From the NCBI RefSeq assembly GCF_029227915.1, contig NC_079878.1, positions 1,798,001 through 1,862,000 on the forward strand: DNA of 64,000 bases, given 5' to 3'. The stretch is from Hydractinia symbiolongicarpus (taxonomy: Eukaryota; Cnidaria; Hydrozoa; Anthoathecata; Hydractiniidae). Positions 1-10,128 of the stretch are shown here, one piece after another (positions within the stretch are counted from its first letter, which is position 1; each line of letters begins with the position of its first letter). The translations under genes were made by a program, and so were the position numbers. Below the pieces are notes generated by a model. It worked only from the letters and a program-made list of their open reading frames with translations, searched no databases and was not told where the DNA came from.

Positions 1-1930
1 CCTCCACTTGTAGTTGTTTGTTCCAAGTTGCTACCTTTGTTAAAATCTAAAACTGCCAACTGGCTTCTAGTGATCATTCCAAGATGTGAAAAATGTTGAC
101 TTTTTGGTGCCCATTTATTGTACAAAGAATGGTACACTTCCAATGTACCTGTGTGAGAAAATCTTGTAAGATGTTTTAAGTCCGTTAATAGCGTTTTATT
201 TAAAACTATTGACTGCAAAGCAAGAAATGCGTCGGAATTTGCTTCAATCCATTCTTTAGCTTTTGCTTTTTTTCTTGGCAAAGGAGGGTGCTCACATTTC
301 GTGAACTTATTACTGCCTATCCATTTGTGCTTGTTTTGGATATGAAATAAAACACTTATCCATTTTTCAGGCAAAAGCTCCTCGTCTTCATTACAAGTAG
401 CACACGCCCACCATAGATGATTACAAATAGATTTTATCCATTTCTGGATAATGTTGCAGGAAGATTTTTTGCTGGCATCTACAAGTTTTGCTTTAATGTT
501 TTTGCAAAAGTGCCAAATGTCAAATCGAAGGATAATATCAATATCAGGTTGTTCTTCTCTTATATACTTTCGTATTTGTTTATGCCTATCTGTTGTTATC
601 TGTTCTATTACAGTGTTTTGACTCTTCAAGTAGGTAAGAGCTTTAGTAAACCCTAGTTTTTCCATTCTGTAAGAATTCCCTGCTTCAGACACCTGAGTGA
701 TTGATAATGCAATAATTTCATTGGTCTTCTGGTTCATTAGTGAATAAGTAAGATATTTTGCATTGTGGCCAGGGCTGTCACATCTTCCATCGCCACTGAG
801 ATGACATGGACCCATTAATTTTATTTCATTTATTAATTTTGTGTTCATTCTAGAATAATTTTCATGCACTACTCCTGCTAAGAATTTTCTTTGAATTGTG
901 TAATAACTAGTTTTAGTTATCCATTGAATGCTTGCAAGGTTGAAATATTTAGCCATTCGTTTGAACGTATTTGCACTAAAAAGTACCGCTGCTGCTTGCG
1001 TTAAGTTTCCCTGTGAATACCGATTGATAATTGGTTGAGACCTCCAGGTATTATTGTGATTATTCACACAGAGCAATTTTACCATTAGCTGAGAACCCTT
1101 TGTACTGAAGCATTTCACGAAAGCAGGCATTGAACAAGTTAAACATCTTTGAAAGAATACCAATAATGATGACCAATATACTATGAAAGCTGCTTTTTGA
1201 GGAACTTGCGTGTTGATATTATATTCATGATCACTGCTATATTCACTTTCATTTAGATACTCACAATCAGTTTCGGTGTAACTACTTTCTGAATCACTGC
1301 TACAAGTGATTTCATTAAGGTCATTATTAGCTGCAACTTGAATGGGCTTATAATCACATTGAACTGCAACATTCACTTTATTTGCGTTACTTTGTTTTTC
1401 CGTTTGAGTAGATACACAATTTGTTTCAGGTGTAAAGACAGCTTGTGTACCTTTAGAATTCATCTCAAGTTCCAAGTGTTCAACTTCTTCATTGTGAATG
1501 ATTGCATCTTCACATAGTTTTCGTTTGACTGCAGTCTCCTCTCTTAGAATGCTGGATCTTCGCTTTTGTGGTTGTTTTCCTGAGTTGTGAGGAAATAAAG
1601 TTGGAACAGCGTCATCTTTGAGCAAACGTCTGAGTGGTTTGTTAAGAAGTTCGTTCTAAATAAGACAAAGAATTACTTATTATAGTTTTATTTCAAAAGT
1701 TAGAACAATTTAATATGTGTTATACAGACCTGTAAATCTCTTGTAAAACATGAATTCTCAAAATGCTGATGACAAATCTTCGCCTCTTTAGGTGGGTTTT
1801 CTCTTTTAATGTTAGCTAACCATTTCTTTTTCAAGGTAATATTTGACGGAAAACGAAAAAAACTGATATTTTTTTCTCTATTTTTTGTAAAAGTATTATT
1901 ACTACAACCAACAACAACACACCAGCCCAT
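1..1930 (-). CDS. THAP-domain Kolobok-like transposase, two exons, runs off the left edge
   Basis: Exon 1 (1930 down to 1730) starts at ATG 1930 and encodes about 67 residues of a THAP zinc finger: CVVVGC near the start, CHQHF near residue 53, ending RDLQ. It stops at a GT donor (1729-1728). A 74-bp intron ends in TTATTTAG, and exon 2 (1655 down to 1) continues in phase with no stop for 551 codons to the window edge. Exon 2 begins NELLNKPLRRLL, has a basic then acidic linker with an STQTE motif, and then a conserved core containing CHLSGDGRCDSPGHNAKY (about 750-816) and a later DRHKQIRKYIREEQPDIDI stretch. I recognise this core as a THAP-associated transposase of TTAA-targeting Kolobok type. 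The TTAA at the element end supports that. DDE residues cannot be assigned with certainty. The frame looks intact over the visible part, so this copy may be fairly young. Confidence 0.75.
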
Positions 1931-2198
1931 TTTAATAAAAAAATTGCTATCTTTTTAATGTTGTTTTTAATTTCGTTTAAACTTTCACTTTCTCAAACCT
2001 TTTGACACTATCTCCTCACATGCTGTTTTTTTCAACATATGCCCCAATGATGTCAGAATATTTAATTAGTTTAAAACCACTGTAAAAATACTTATGCATA
2101 TTACGCCTTAATTGCATAAACTTTCGTTAAAAAGAAAAATAAATATACTTTTATAAATATATTAAGCATTTAAAACAAAATTTAAAGGAGAAAAATTT

Positions 2199-2227
2199 AA
2201 TGAATTTTAAGTGAACCACTCCTTTAA
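2199..2227. repeat. Kolobok-like terminus with TTAA target site
   Basis: Read on the minus strand, the element end starts AGGAGTGGTTCACTT at 2223. It abuts a TTAA at 2224-2227. Beyond it, coding DNA of a USP domain resumes, as expected if the element inserted into an older USP-LINE copy. The opposite terminus lies outside the window. The end resembles that of the nested element at 9849 (AGGGGAAGTTCGGTCA). Confidence 0.7.
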
Positions 2228-2395
2228 GGGCTGTTATTAACCACTCCGGAAATTTGAACAATGGCCATTACACTACTGTTGCTTATAACCAAGTACGTGG
2301 TAAGTGGTTTCATTGCAACGACAGAGCAGTGGTCCCTTGCAAACAAAGCTTGCTTAATGGTGTACATCCCTTACATCCTTTTCCTTGAAGAGGTT
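2228..2395 (+). pseudogene. USP (peptidase C19) C-terminal fragment of a USP-LINE
   Basis: The plus frame from about 2228 reads a USP His box: RAVINHSGNLNNGHYTTVAY, followed by WFHCNDRAVV. The frame then decays (around YIL/LEE near 2380). It is closely similar to 27005-27180 in this window. The catalytic His lies in GHYTT and the third-triad region in CNDRAV. Only the last fifth of a USP domain is present. The left Kolobok-like element sits immediately upstream and probably removed or displaced the rest. Known family role: removal of ubiquitin. Here it is a broken copy. Confidence 0.7.
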
Positions 2396-2435
2396 AGGTA
2401 AATTGCAGTGAGCACCACAAATTCCGGCTTTTGTC

Positions 2436-2790
2436 AGCAAGGGGGTTTGACTATTCTTATATTTTTTTTTATTTTTATTTTTTTTATTACTATTTATTTA
2501 TTTATTTATTTTTTGTAGTCTTGTCTTTGGAGAGTGACGACTCCACTTATTACCCCAGTCAAAATAAAAGCGAAGAACAAAAAAAAAAATTACGCCAGCA
2601 AGGGGGTTTGACTGTACCAGGTCCTATCTTTGGAGAGTGACGACTCCACTTATTATTACTCCAGTCAAAAAGGAAAAAACAAAGGAAAACAAACAAACAA
2701 AAAAAAAATTATGTCAGCAAGGGAGTTTGACTGCACTGGTCTTATCTTTGGAGAGTGACGACTCCACTTCTTACCCAGTCACACATGAAG
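2436..2790 (+). repeat. Three tandem USP-LINE tail units
   Basis: Three imperfect units each carry GCAAGGG..GTTTGACT, a CTTTGGAGAGTGACGACTCC segment, TTATTAC..CCAGTCA, and an A-rich spacer. Each can close a stem TTTGACT/AGTCAAA around an inner GAGT/ACTC hairpin. Related units follow the USP frame at 27205-27375, and weaker ones follow it at 23650-23720. I read them as the 3' tail of the USP-LINE. The small ORFs across this stretch are not genes. Confidence 0.7.
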
Positions 2791-3839
2791 CAGTATTTCT
2801 GGCACGTCCTGCTGTGTATTAATGTTGAATGGGGTCTTCCTAATGCTGGACATCTCACGCTGCAAGGCTCTTAAGAAGGCAGAAGGGTCAACAGCTGTGG
2901 AAGACTAGGACAGCATGGACAAACTCAGCATAACAGACTTCAATAGAGGAGAAACAAGAGAAGATTCCGAAGCACAATGTAACCAAAATGATGGGATTGC
3001 AGTTAATGCTTACAGGATGGAATTGGCGTAACAGGTATTTCCTTTATTTAATCCTGCGTGAATTACTTTGCTGTGGGTAGGTGGGTCTTCGCCTGCTTTA
3101 ACACGTGTATTGGGCTTGGTGACTGTTGGTTGTTTGGCATTTGGCATTAGAGGAGTGGGTATGGAATAGTTGGTTGAAATAGGGATGGGGCTGTGTTAAT
3201 TCCATACCTTTGTATTTCTAGCGACCCAAATACAGAAAGAAGCTTTCATGCACATGTCACCAAGTTGACGAGCAGCTTGAAAAGTTTTTCTGCGATCCAA
3301 TCCCAGTCTTTTCAAACAAGCAGAAACAGATCGAGAGCAGTAGCCTCTGGCACCTACTTCGATGGCAAAAAGATCTATATGCCAACCGTTTTGTTTGATG
3401 ATGTTCTCCAGAGGATTGTATTTGGACATCTTAGTTGAATTGAGTTTCCATATTTTCTCGCATGGACAGGTAAGCTCTATCACAATCACATGCTTCCTTT
3501 TGTTGGAATAGATAACGAGATCTGGCCTGAGTGATGCTAAAGCAATATGCCCAGGAAAAACAAATCCGTCCTTTAAGTCAGACAAAATTATCCAATCGCA
3601 GGAGAGATGTAAAAGACCTGTAAGTTTAGACTTTTTACCAGGAGTGTAGGCACCAGCTTTAACAAACTTAATGTTTTTAGCTGTTTTACAGGTGACGTGA
3701 TGGACTTACAAAAAGTAGTGAGCAACTCCACAAGTTCTTTTAAAACAGAATCGTGGCGGAATGTAAATCTACCCTGCGCAATAAGTAAATGGTTTTTATC
3801 CACCAGCCTGTCAATATTTTGAATAAAGAAACATAACAT
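2781..3839 (-). pseudogene. RLE nuclease + USP fragment of a USP-LINE (copy B)
   Basis: On the minus strand the frame opens with GRFTFRHDSVLKELV (about 3775) and frameshifts near 3660. It then gives DLKDGFVFPGHIALASLRPD and VIVIELTCPCEK (3585-3450), an RPD-x14-E nuclease signature of RLE-type LINEs, and the usual FAIEVGARGYCSRS and KASFCIWVAR tail. A stop at 3193-3195 follows. The same frame then runs through a Pro/Thr-rich linker into a USP Cys box, GLNKGNTCYANSIL (about 3050-3010), and the NTQQDVPEIL block (about 2800). There are three in-frame stops in all. It matters because it shows, independently of the copy at 21907, that nuclease and USP belong to one reading frame. It ends abruptly where plus-strand tail units begin. 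Confidence 0.75.
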
Positions 3840-4057
3840 AACGTGAACATCCTTAAACGGATAAATTGAAAATTATTCTAAATGGAACGTGTTTAAGTTA
3901 AAGCAAAAATTTATTTGTGCGCCAGGACTTTTGACCCTGGCTGTAGCTTTCCACAGGCGTTACAGAGCTCTATCACTCAGCCTTACACAGATAATTGTTG
4001 CTGTGGACCTGTCTAATGATAGTATCAGCCTGTCGTAACTGGGGTAATATGCGTGGC
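3840..4057 (-). repeat. USP-LINE 5' leader fragment with tRNA-like/structured head
   Basis: This is the reverse complement of sequence shared with 23865-24063. It begins TACGACAGGCTGATACTATC, then contains TCCACAG...CTGTGGA, which can pair around a 45-nt interior, then the hairpin GCCAGG...CCTGGC. It ends ATTTATCCGTTTAAGGAT followed by ACGTTATG. GGCTGAGTGATAGAGC resembles a pol III A box. It joins directly to a 5'-truncated nuclease frame, so this is an internally deleted element copy. Position 4058-4217 shows nothing further. Confidence 0.55.
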
Positions 4058-4217
4058 TTAGGTTGCAAGAAGCCTTTTTTTTGCCTAAGAAGCGAATTCT
4101 TTTTTTTTTCTTAAATTATTGGACAGCATTGTGTGACATTTCTTCCCTAACAGGTTTTTGCCACCTTTGTAAACCAGGATGACCAAAAACTAGAGCTGCT
4201 TCATTGTAGATAGAGTA

Positions 4218-6910
4218 CAATCCTCTAACTTCGGACATCTTCTAACTTCGGACAGTTTACACTTTACTCCATAAAAATCTCTGTGTAAGCTTCACTGCAT
4301 TGAAATAGCGCGCGAGAAATTCTAGAAAGATCTGCCGTTCCGTAAAATATAAACATATGCCGCATCGGCGAGATCTGTTCTGTAAATTACACACCCATGC
4401 TTTATCTTATCAAGGATGCCTAGTGATAATTTATAAGGTTATATTTGTGTTGATCAAGGCATTTTTACGTCACATTTTAACTTTAACCGAGACATAATTT
4501 TTGTGTTCAAAACCTGTATATTTACAGTGTCCGATGTTAGGGGTAGAATGATTTTTGGTAAATTATGTCTTAAATCTCCGATAATTTGATGAATTAAGTC
4601 TTTTTGAAATTGTTACGGCTTCAATAGGGTCATTCTATGCATTTACCATTATTTATAAGTGTTTCTCTGATACGAAGAAATTGTCCGAAGTTGGGGGTAA
4701 TACAAACAAATTGTCGTGTTTTTAAGAAATGGCACCAAAACGATCCTACAGACGGTGGTCAGATGACGATATGGCCAATGCACTGGCAGAAGTTAAAAAA
4801 GGCATGTCGTTAGGAAAAGCTTCCAAACATTTTGGCGTACCAAAGCAAACACTAAGTGACAGGATTAACATGAAGTGCAAAACTGATAAACCTGGCCGAC
4901 ACACAGAGCTGACATGTGTCGAAGAAACATCGCTTGTCAATTACATAAAGTTTATGGCAAGCATTGCTAATCCATTGTCAGTGGCAGCTGTTAAGATGTT
5001 TGCTTGGGATATTGCCAAACGAAAGGGAAGCACTCGATTTAATAAGGTAACTGGCCCAGGACATAACTGGTGGCACAAATTTAAGAAACGACACCAAAAT
5101 GACTTAACCCTTCGTAAGCGGATAATCTTGATAGAGGAAGAAGTAGAATGGCAAACGTGAATGTTATGAATCAACATTTCAATTTATTAAAAAAGACTTT
5201 AGAAGATCTTGACATAATGAACAAGCCAGACAGAATATTTAATTGTGATGAGACTGACATGACCATGGACATGAAATCTGGAAAAGTGAGTACCCAATTT
5301 ACGTAGAAACGGCGAAGAACCTCTAATTATTGTCTACCATTGTCTAAGACCGAAGGCTTCGAACCCAGATCAATCGACATTCCCACATTCGAATATTTGA
5401 CATTTTCTTATATTCTACACTTTTTTCATAGGTGATTGTGGAACGAAATTGTAAACAAGCTTACGCAGAGAGCAAGGGCAGTCGCGAACATATAACGGCA
5501 CATGTTACCGTCTCGGCTGCTGATTATCCTTTACCCCCTTTTATTGTTTTTGAAAAGTGCTACCCAAGTGGCTCATACGCACGAACAGGTCCATACAAAG
5601 CTCTATATGGCACTTCACCTAACGGGTATATGGATAAGGAGTTATTTAAAAAATGGGTGCAACAGCTATTTATACCAGAAACTGAGCACGTTAAGAAACC
5701 ATTGCTTCTTATCTTGGATGGACATGGTTCGCACATGGATATTGATACAATAGACCTGCTCGTGCAGAAAGATATCCATCACTTCTGCTTGCCACCGCAC
5801 ACGACAAACATTTTACAACCCCTTGACGTAGCAATTTTTAAGCCTTTAAAAACATATTTTTCGAAGCTAACGGATATTATTCCATCGTCACCTGAAAAGA
5901 AAAAAAAGAACCTCAGAGTCATAACAAAAGCAAGAGTACTTACATCTGAGGAACATATAAAATTATTCAGAGAAAAAGAAGAGAAAAAGAAAGAAGAAGA
6001 GGAAAAGAAAGAAATGCAGAAAAGAGAAAGAGGGAAAAAAAAGATAGCTGACATTAAAAAGCAAGAGAAAAATCAACGGCAAGAGCAGAAAAAACAGTCG
6101 CAGCCAAAAGAAAAGCAAACAAGGGCTTTAGAGGAACCGCAAACAAGTTCCTCATTAATCACGATAGAGCAGGCATCCTCACGACCATCGCGAAACAAGC
6201 GGAAAAAAATCGAATTTTTTGAAGATACTAGCAGTGAGGAGGAGGACGAAGAAATCATAACAACTAGCGAGAGCGAAGAAAGTGACGAATCATACGACAA
6301 GAAAACACATTGCTTCAGCTGCCGTAGAGAAAAGCTCCGGTCAAAGAGAGAAGAAAAAACATATGGATTTTTTGCGGAAAATGTGAGAAGTGGTTCCACG
6401 ACGTATGTGAGAACCTAGTTGTTACGGCTGATGATGCTGACTATATTTGTCAGGACTGTAGGTGTTAGTGTGTTATTTGTACTTTTTAATAAAGTTCCAA
6501 ACTATATTGTACATTTTCTTTGTAATCTTTTGCAACTTTACAGCGTAAACAAAATGCTCTTATAATGCTACCAAATATTTCATGACATATCCGAACGTTA
6601 ACAGTTTTATTATCCCATATGCGGGATAAAAAAAAACTTTCGAGATTGGATTTATACTTCTGAGGAAACTAATTAGGCTGAAGTTAGCAACTGTCAGATG
6701 TTAGGGGAAGTTGTCCGACGTTAGGGGTACTTGGTGGAGCTCTTTGGTGGACGTTTTTTCCAGTGTGCGGTGCCAGCATGAGAGAAAGTTCGCCGTCAAT
6801 ATGGCCGCGTAGCTTGGAACGAACGATAAATTGCAGAACCAGCATTAGAAGTTGCGTAGATAAGGTTTTAGAGAGGTAAAACTGAAAAAGTGTCCGAAGT
6901 TAGAGGATGG
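4218..6910. mobile_element. Pogo-like DNA transposon
   Basis: The ends are inverted repeats, CAATCCTCTAACTTCGGACA at 4218 and its near-complement TGTCCGAAGTTAGAGGATGG ending at 6910. They are flanked by TA at 4216-4217 and 6911-6912, the target-site pair used by Tc1/mariner/pogo elements. Further copies of the TCCGAAGTTAG core, some reading TCCGATGTTAGGGG, lie inside at about 4240, 4530, 4682, 6696 and 6713. They look like repeated transposase-binding sites. The single gene inside is at 4729-6468. Confidence 0.85.
4729..6468 (+). pseudogene. Pogo-like transposase with C-terminal PHD-like finger, broken
   Basis: The start MAPKRSYRRWSDDDM leads into a Psq-type helix-turn-helix (KGMSLGKASKHFGVPKQTLSD) and a CENP-B-like second DNA-binding segment. 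A one-base loss near 5117 shifts the frame. The shifted frame gives FNCDETDMTMD (first catalytic Asp) and then a GTGAGT donor at about 5287. An intron ends TTTTTTCATAG at 5431. The second exon holds LLILDGHGSHM (second Asp) and LPPHTTNILQPLDVAIFKPL (third Asp region, DDD as in pogo). The segment normally following LTDII is missing: the frame jumps to PSSPEKKKK, then a long Lys/Glu coiled-coil-like tract. A second frameshift near 6358 splits a C-terminal finger: CFSC, then CGKCEKWFHDVC and YICQDCRC (stop near 6468). The copy is inactive through two frameshifts and an internal deletion. Confidence 0.8.
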
Positions 6911-7871
6911 TACGCTAGTGTCTTCTAAGAGTTGCACTGTTTCAGAAAGAGAATTGCAAAACCTTAGCCTGTTGGATAAGAATTCAGAAACAAAGCTATC
7001 CAATTGGGTCAATCATATTCCCCAAGAAACTGGTGTTTTTGTTTGCATGTTGTTGAGGTAATTCCTCTCAGTGTGAAGGGAGTGTCTCGTGTGGGGTTTA
7101 TCCTGAGATACAATCGTCTTCTTAAACTTTCCAGCAACACAATTGAAGAAGATATCCTGAGCAACTTTTTATGGAGGGGGGGGGTTCGTTAAAGGTCAAA
7201 TTGGAGCAGACGAATTTGTCACTTTAAACTTAATCTTAAATTCACATATATAATTGTCACAAAAGTTGAACAAATAAACAGACAAAGAGGGTAGGACAGT
7301 TAAAATGCACAGGATGGAGACCACCCTGAGTTGGCTGGCTCACAGGGCTAAGCTATTAATTTTGCAGTGTCGCCACTACAGCAAGGATTCGCGAGCGGTT
7401 AATTAACCTATTAACCATTCATCTAAAGGCGCGTACTGTTGGTTAAGGTCCAAGTAGAAAACAATACTAAAATCAGATCCGAAAGAATGTCCAATAACGG
7501 TCAAGGCATATAAGGAGCAAATCTAGTCTTTCTTAGTGTCACTAGTCTTTCCCAGTGCCAGTCGGTCTTTCCTAGCAGTCATGAAACCGTTACGGTAAAC
7601 AGAAATTTATGATAAAGTGACAAAACAGCTGTTATATTGGGAAGCTTACGCATTGTTGTAGTAGCATCGTAGCATACGCTACGTTGAATACGTTTAAATT
7701 TTACTGCAAAGTTTAGCCGTTGTTTTCTCTGTGTTTTCTTAAGCTTTTTAATGTCTGCTGGTTGCTGAGAAAACACACTGTGGCTTTTATTCAGGTTAGC
7801 TTGCAGCAGCTAAGGCTTTTCAGTGGAAGCAGCAAGTACCTAAAATTCAAAAAGAAGTATTTTCCACGATT
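6911..7871. other. Non-coding stretch, degraded
   Basis: This holds the right flank of the pogo-like element, a run of nine G at about 7177-7185, and a C+A-rich stretch. Small ORFs (7004-7192, 7579-7776, 7720-8025) have no recognisable domain. The plus frame just before 7872 may be the decayed upstream part of the retroelement-type ORF that follows. Confidence 0.4.
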
Positions 7872-8585
7872 GTGGTTTGGCTTTTACGCAATAGCTCTTT
7901 CGTTTGGGAATTACCCAGGTTACCATTTGAATGTGAATGTGGCTCAAAGTTTGATCTTGCTCAGGCGTTATCCTGCAAAAAGGGTGGGTTTGTCACACAA
8001 CGTCATAACGAAGTTCGTGATATAACTGCTCAGCTTTTGAAAGAAGTGTGTAAAGACGTACGAATTGAACCGATGCTTGCTCCACTAGAAAACGAACGCT
8101 TTGACCAGAAAAGTGCGATCACATCCAATGAAGCTCAATTAGATGTTAGCGCACTTGGTTTCTGGATTCCTGGCCAACGGGTATTCTGCGATGTCAGGGT
8201 CTTTGACCTTAACGCCCAGAGGTATAGGAACACAGAAATCAAACGTTGCTATGAAAGGAATGAGCAAGAAAAGAAAAGGTCATACAACGAAAGGGTTTTG
8301 CAGGTTGAAAATGGTTCTTTTACACCTTTGGTGTTTTCTACACACGGTGGGTTAGGAAGAGAATGCAAGAGATTCTATCAACGTCTTGCTGAGTTGATAG
8401 CAGATAAACGTGGTATACCAACGTCTATCGCTATGACGTTTGTCAGAACGAAAATTTGCTTTTCGTTACTCCGATCGACATTGCTATGCCTGCGTGGATC
8501 AAGATCATTGCGGCGGGATGTTAACATATCTGATATCGACATGTCTTTGACCAACACACTATCGGAAATAAGGGAATTCCGATAG
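7872..8585 (+). CDS. Retroelement-associated C-terminal protein segment
   Basis: An open frame of about 237 residues. After an unreliable first 20 residues it reads ECECGSKFDLAQALSCKKGG, then QRHNEVRDITAQLLKEVC, QLDVSALGFWIPGQ, VFCDVRVFDLNAQRY, SYNERVLQVENGSFTPLVF and a final RSLRRDV. I recognise this block (CxCG, the CKKGGF..RHNEVRD run, LDV..GFW..FFDVRV, ENGSFTPLVFSTHGG) as a segment recurring in marine-invertebrate genomes in retroelement-like contexts. The LDV-x~15-DVR arrangement is compatible with a PD-(D/E)xK-type nuclease, which is an inference. No reverse transcriptase is next to it. The start is probably not the true N terminus, and a splice or 5' truncation is likely. The frame is intact to the stop at 8583-8585. 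Confidence 0.5.
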   Translation: MVWLLRNSSFVWELPRLPFECECGSKFDLAQALSCKKGGFVTQRHNEVRDITAQLLKEVCKDVRIEPMLAPLENERFDQKSAITSNEAQLDVSALGFWIPGQRVFCDVRVFDLNAQRYRNTEIKRCYERNEQEKKRSYNERVLQVENGSFTPLVFSTHGGLGRECKRFYQRLAELIADKRGIPTSIAMTFVRTKICFSLLRSTLLCLRGSRSLRRDVNISDIDMSLTNTLSEIREFR

Positions 8586-10014
8586 CCGAAATAGTATTAT
8601 ATATATATATTATATATTTTGAGCGGCGGTCTCTCGCTATAGAAATAGACCAAAACAAAATTATATAAAATAACGTATGTTTGAATTTTCAAGGTATCAA
8701 GCCGAATAAACGGATGATACTATGTAATTTTATAATTTCTAATAAATAGCTCTTTCGTTTTGCTACACGATTTATTTTATTATAGGCAATTGGATGGTAA
8801 TAAAGCTGAAGTTTTTGCGGGTGCAATACACAACTTTCCGGTTTCAAAAAATCATGCGCGCGCATCTTCATAAATGACGAAATTCATAATGGTAGAATTT
8901 TGGTAGGTAAACACTGCATTTCACCAGAAGACCAAACTTTAAAACCCTGTCAAAAACATTTAGCAATATTGGAAAATTGATACTCTAATCGAAAGTTCAT
9001 CAAATTAGCTGTAATGTCTCGATACTGTGCCGTAACAGGATGTAATAATGGCGATTATTTATTAACAAAATGGCGTAAATCAATATGCAACGTTCATAAA
9101 GTATGTCATAATGAAAGTCAATGTTCTTGCGAACCACCTTTTACGTAAGCATTTTTTACATACATTTTTAGTATTTTATTGAAAGAAACTGATTGAAGTT
9201 GACGGAAAAGGAGTGTTTTATTTCTATTCTAGCTACAGCTAATGTATAGCAGCTAGCTAGAGCTACTAAAGCTGCATAGCCATAATGCATATAAACTTTT
9301 ATTTTTAATAGATTGTTTCCATTTCCAACTGAGAAGAAGGATTGTATGATGAGGAAAATCTGGCTACAGATGATAAATCGTATGGATGCAGTAAAAAGGA
9401 ACAAGTTGTGGTCTCCAGGAAAGTCTTCTAGAGTATGTTCCAAACACTTTGTTTCACAAAGTCCTACTGATAGTCACCCATTTCCATCATTGCATATGGG
9501 TTACAATTGTAAGCAAAAAGCTGAGACAGTTATGCGTCAGATAAAATCTTCACATAAAATGGAATCCCCTTTACAAGTTGCTGTTTCCACATTAAAAAAT
9601 GCAAAGGAGAAATACGTTACAGAGTTACAGATTGCATCACTAATAGAATTCACCAAGAAGGAAGCACATTTAATAAATTCTGTTTATAGTCTTCCAATTA
9701 TTTCACATAGTTATTTCTACCTGTTCAAAATGTTCCTGTTTTTGAGTAGTTATTTACCATTTTTCTGTATTTTTGCAAAATGTCGCACTGTTGAAAATGA
9801 CCCGTCACAACAAAAACAGGAAAAGTTACTGTTGCAGCTGACTATTAAAGGGGAAGTTCGGTCAAAAATTATATTTTCATAATCAATAGTCATAAAAGAA
9901 AAAAAAAGAATACGATAATTCTTTTTAAATGAAACCCTTATTTTTCTGAAATAATCTGTGTTAACCACGCGTAAAAACACCTCCGTAGACTGACCACTTT
10001 ACGTTTTTACGAAG

Positions 10015-10054
10015 GCTGGGTTGAGTTTGAATTATGACGTTTTATAGTTCAAAA
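10015..10054 (+). repeat. Subterminal inverted repeat, left arm
   Basis: GCTGGGTTGAGTTTGAATTA followed by TGACGTTTTATAGTTCAAAA. The right arm at about 12450-12489 is its complement with a few differences in the first half and about 22 matching bases in the second. It lies between the TIR and the first THAP exon. It could be a second transposase-binding block or a promoter-proximal element, and each arm faces one of the two divergent gene starts. Confidence 0.7.
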
Positions 10055-10128
10055 AGCGAAGTTCGGTGTTGGGGATTAGGTGTAATCACACGAAGAAGCG
10101 TTTTGTTTATGCATTTTATTATTTCAAT

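Noticed and set aside
417-656. Plus-strand ORF inside the left transposase
   Set aside because: It lies opposite the long minus-strand exon 1-1655 and shows no motif; it is a shadow.
2431-2822. Two small ORFs
   Set aside because: They run through the tandem tail units and A/T tracts; no protein family.
5779-6399. Minus-strand ORFs rich in Ser/Phe
   Set aside because: They are the complement of the Lys/Glu tract of the pogo transposase.
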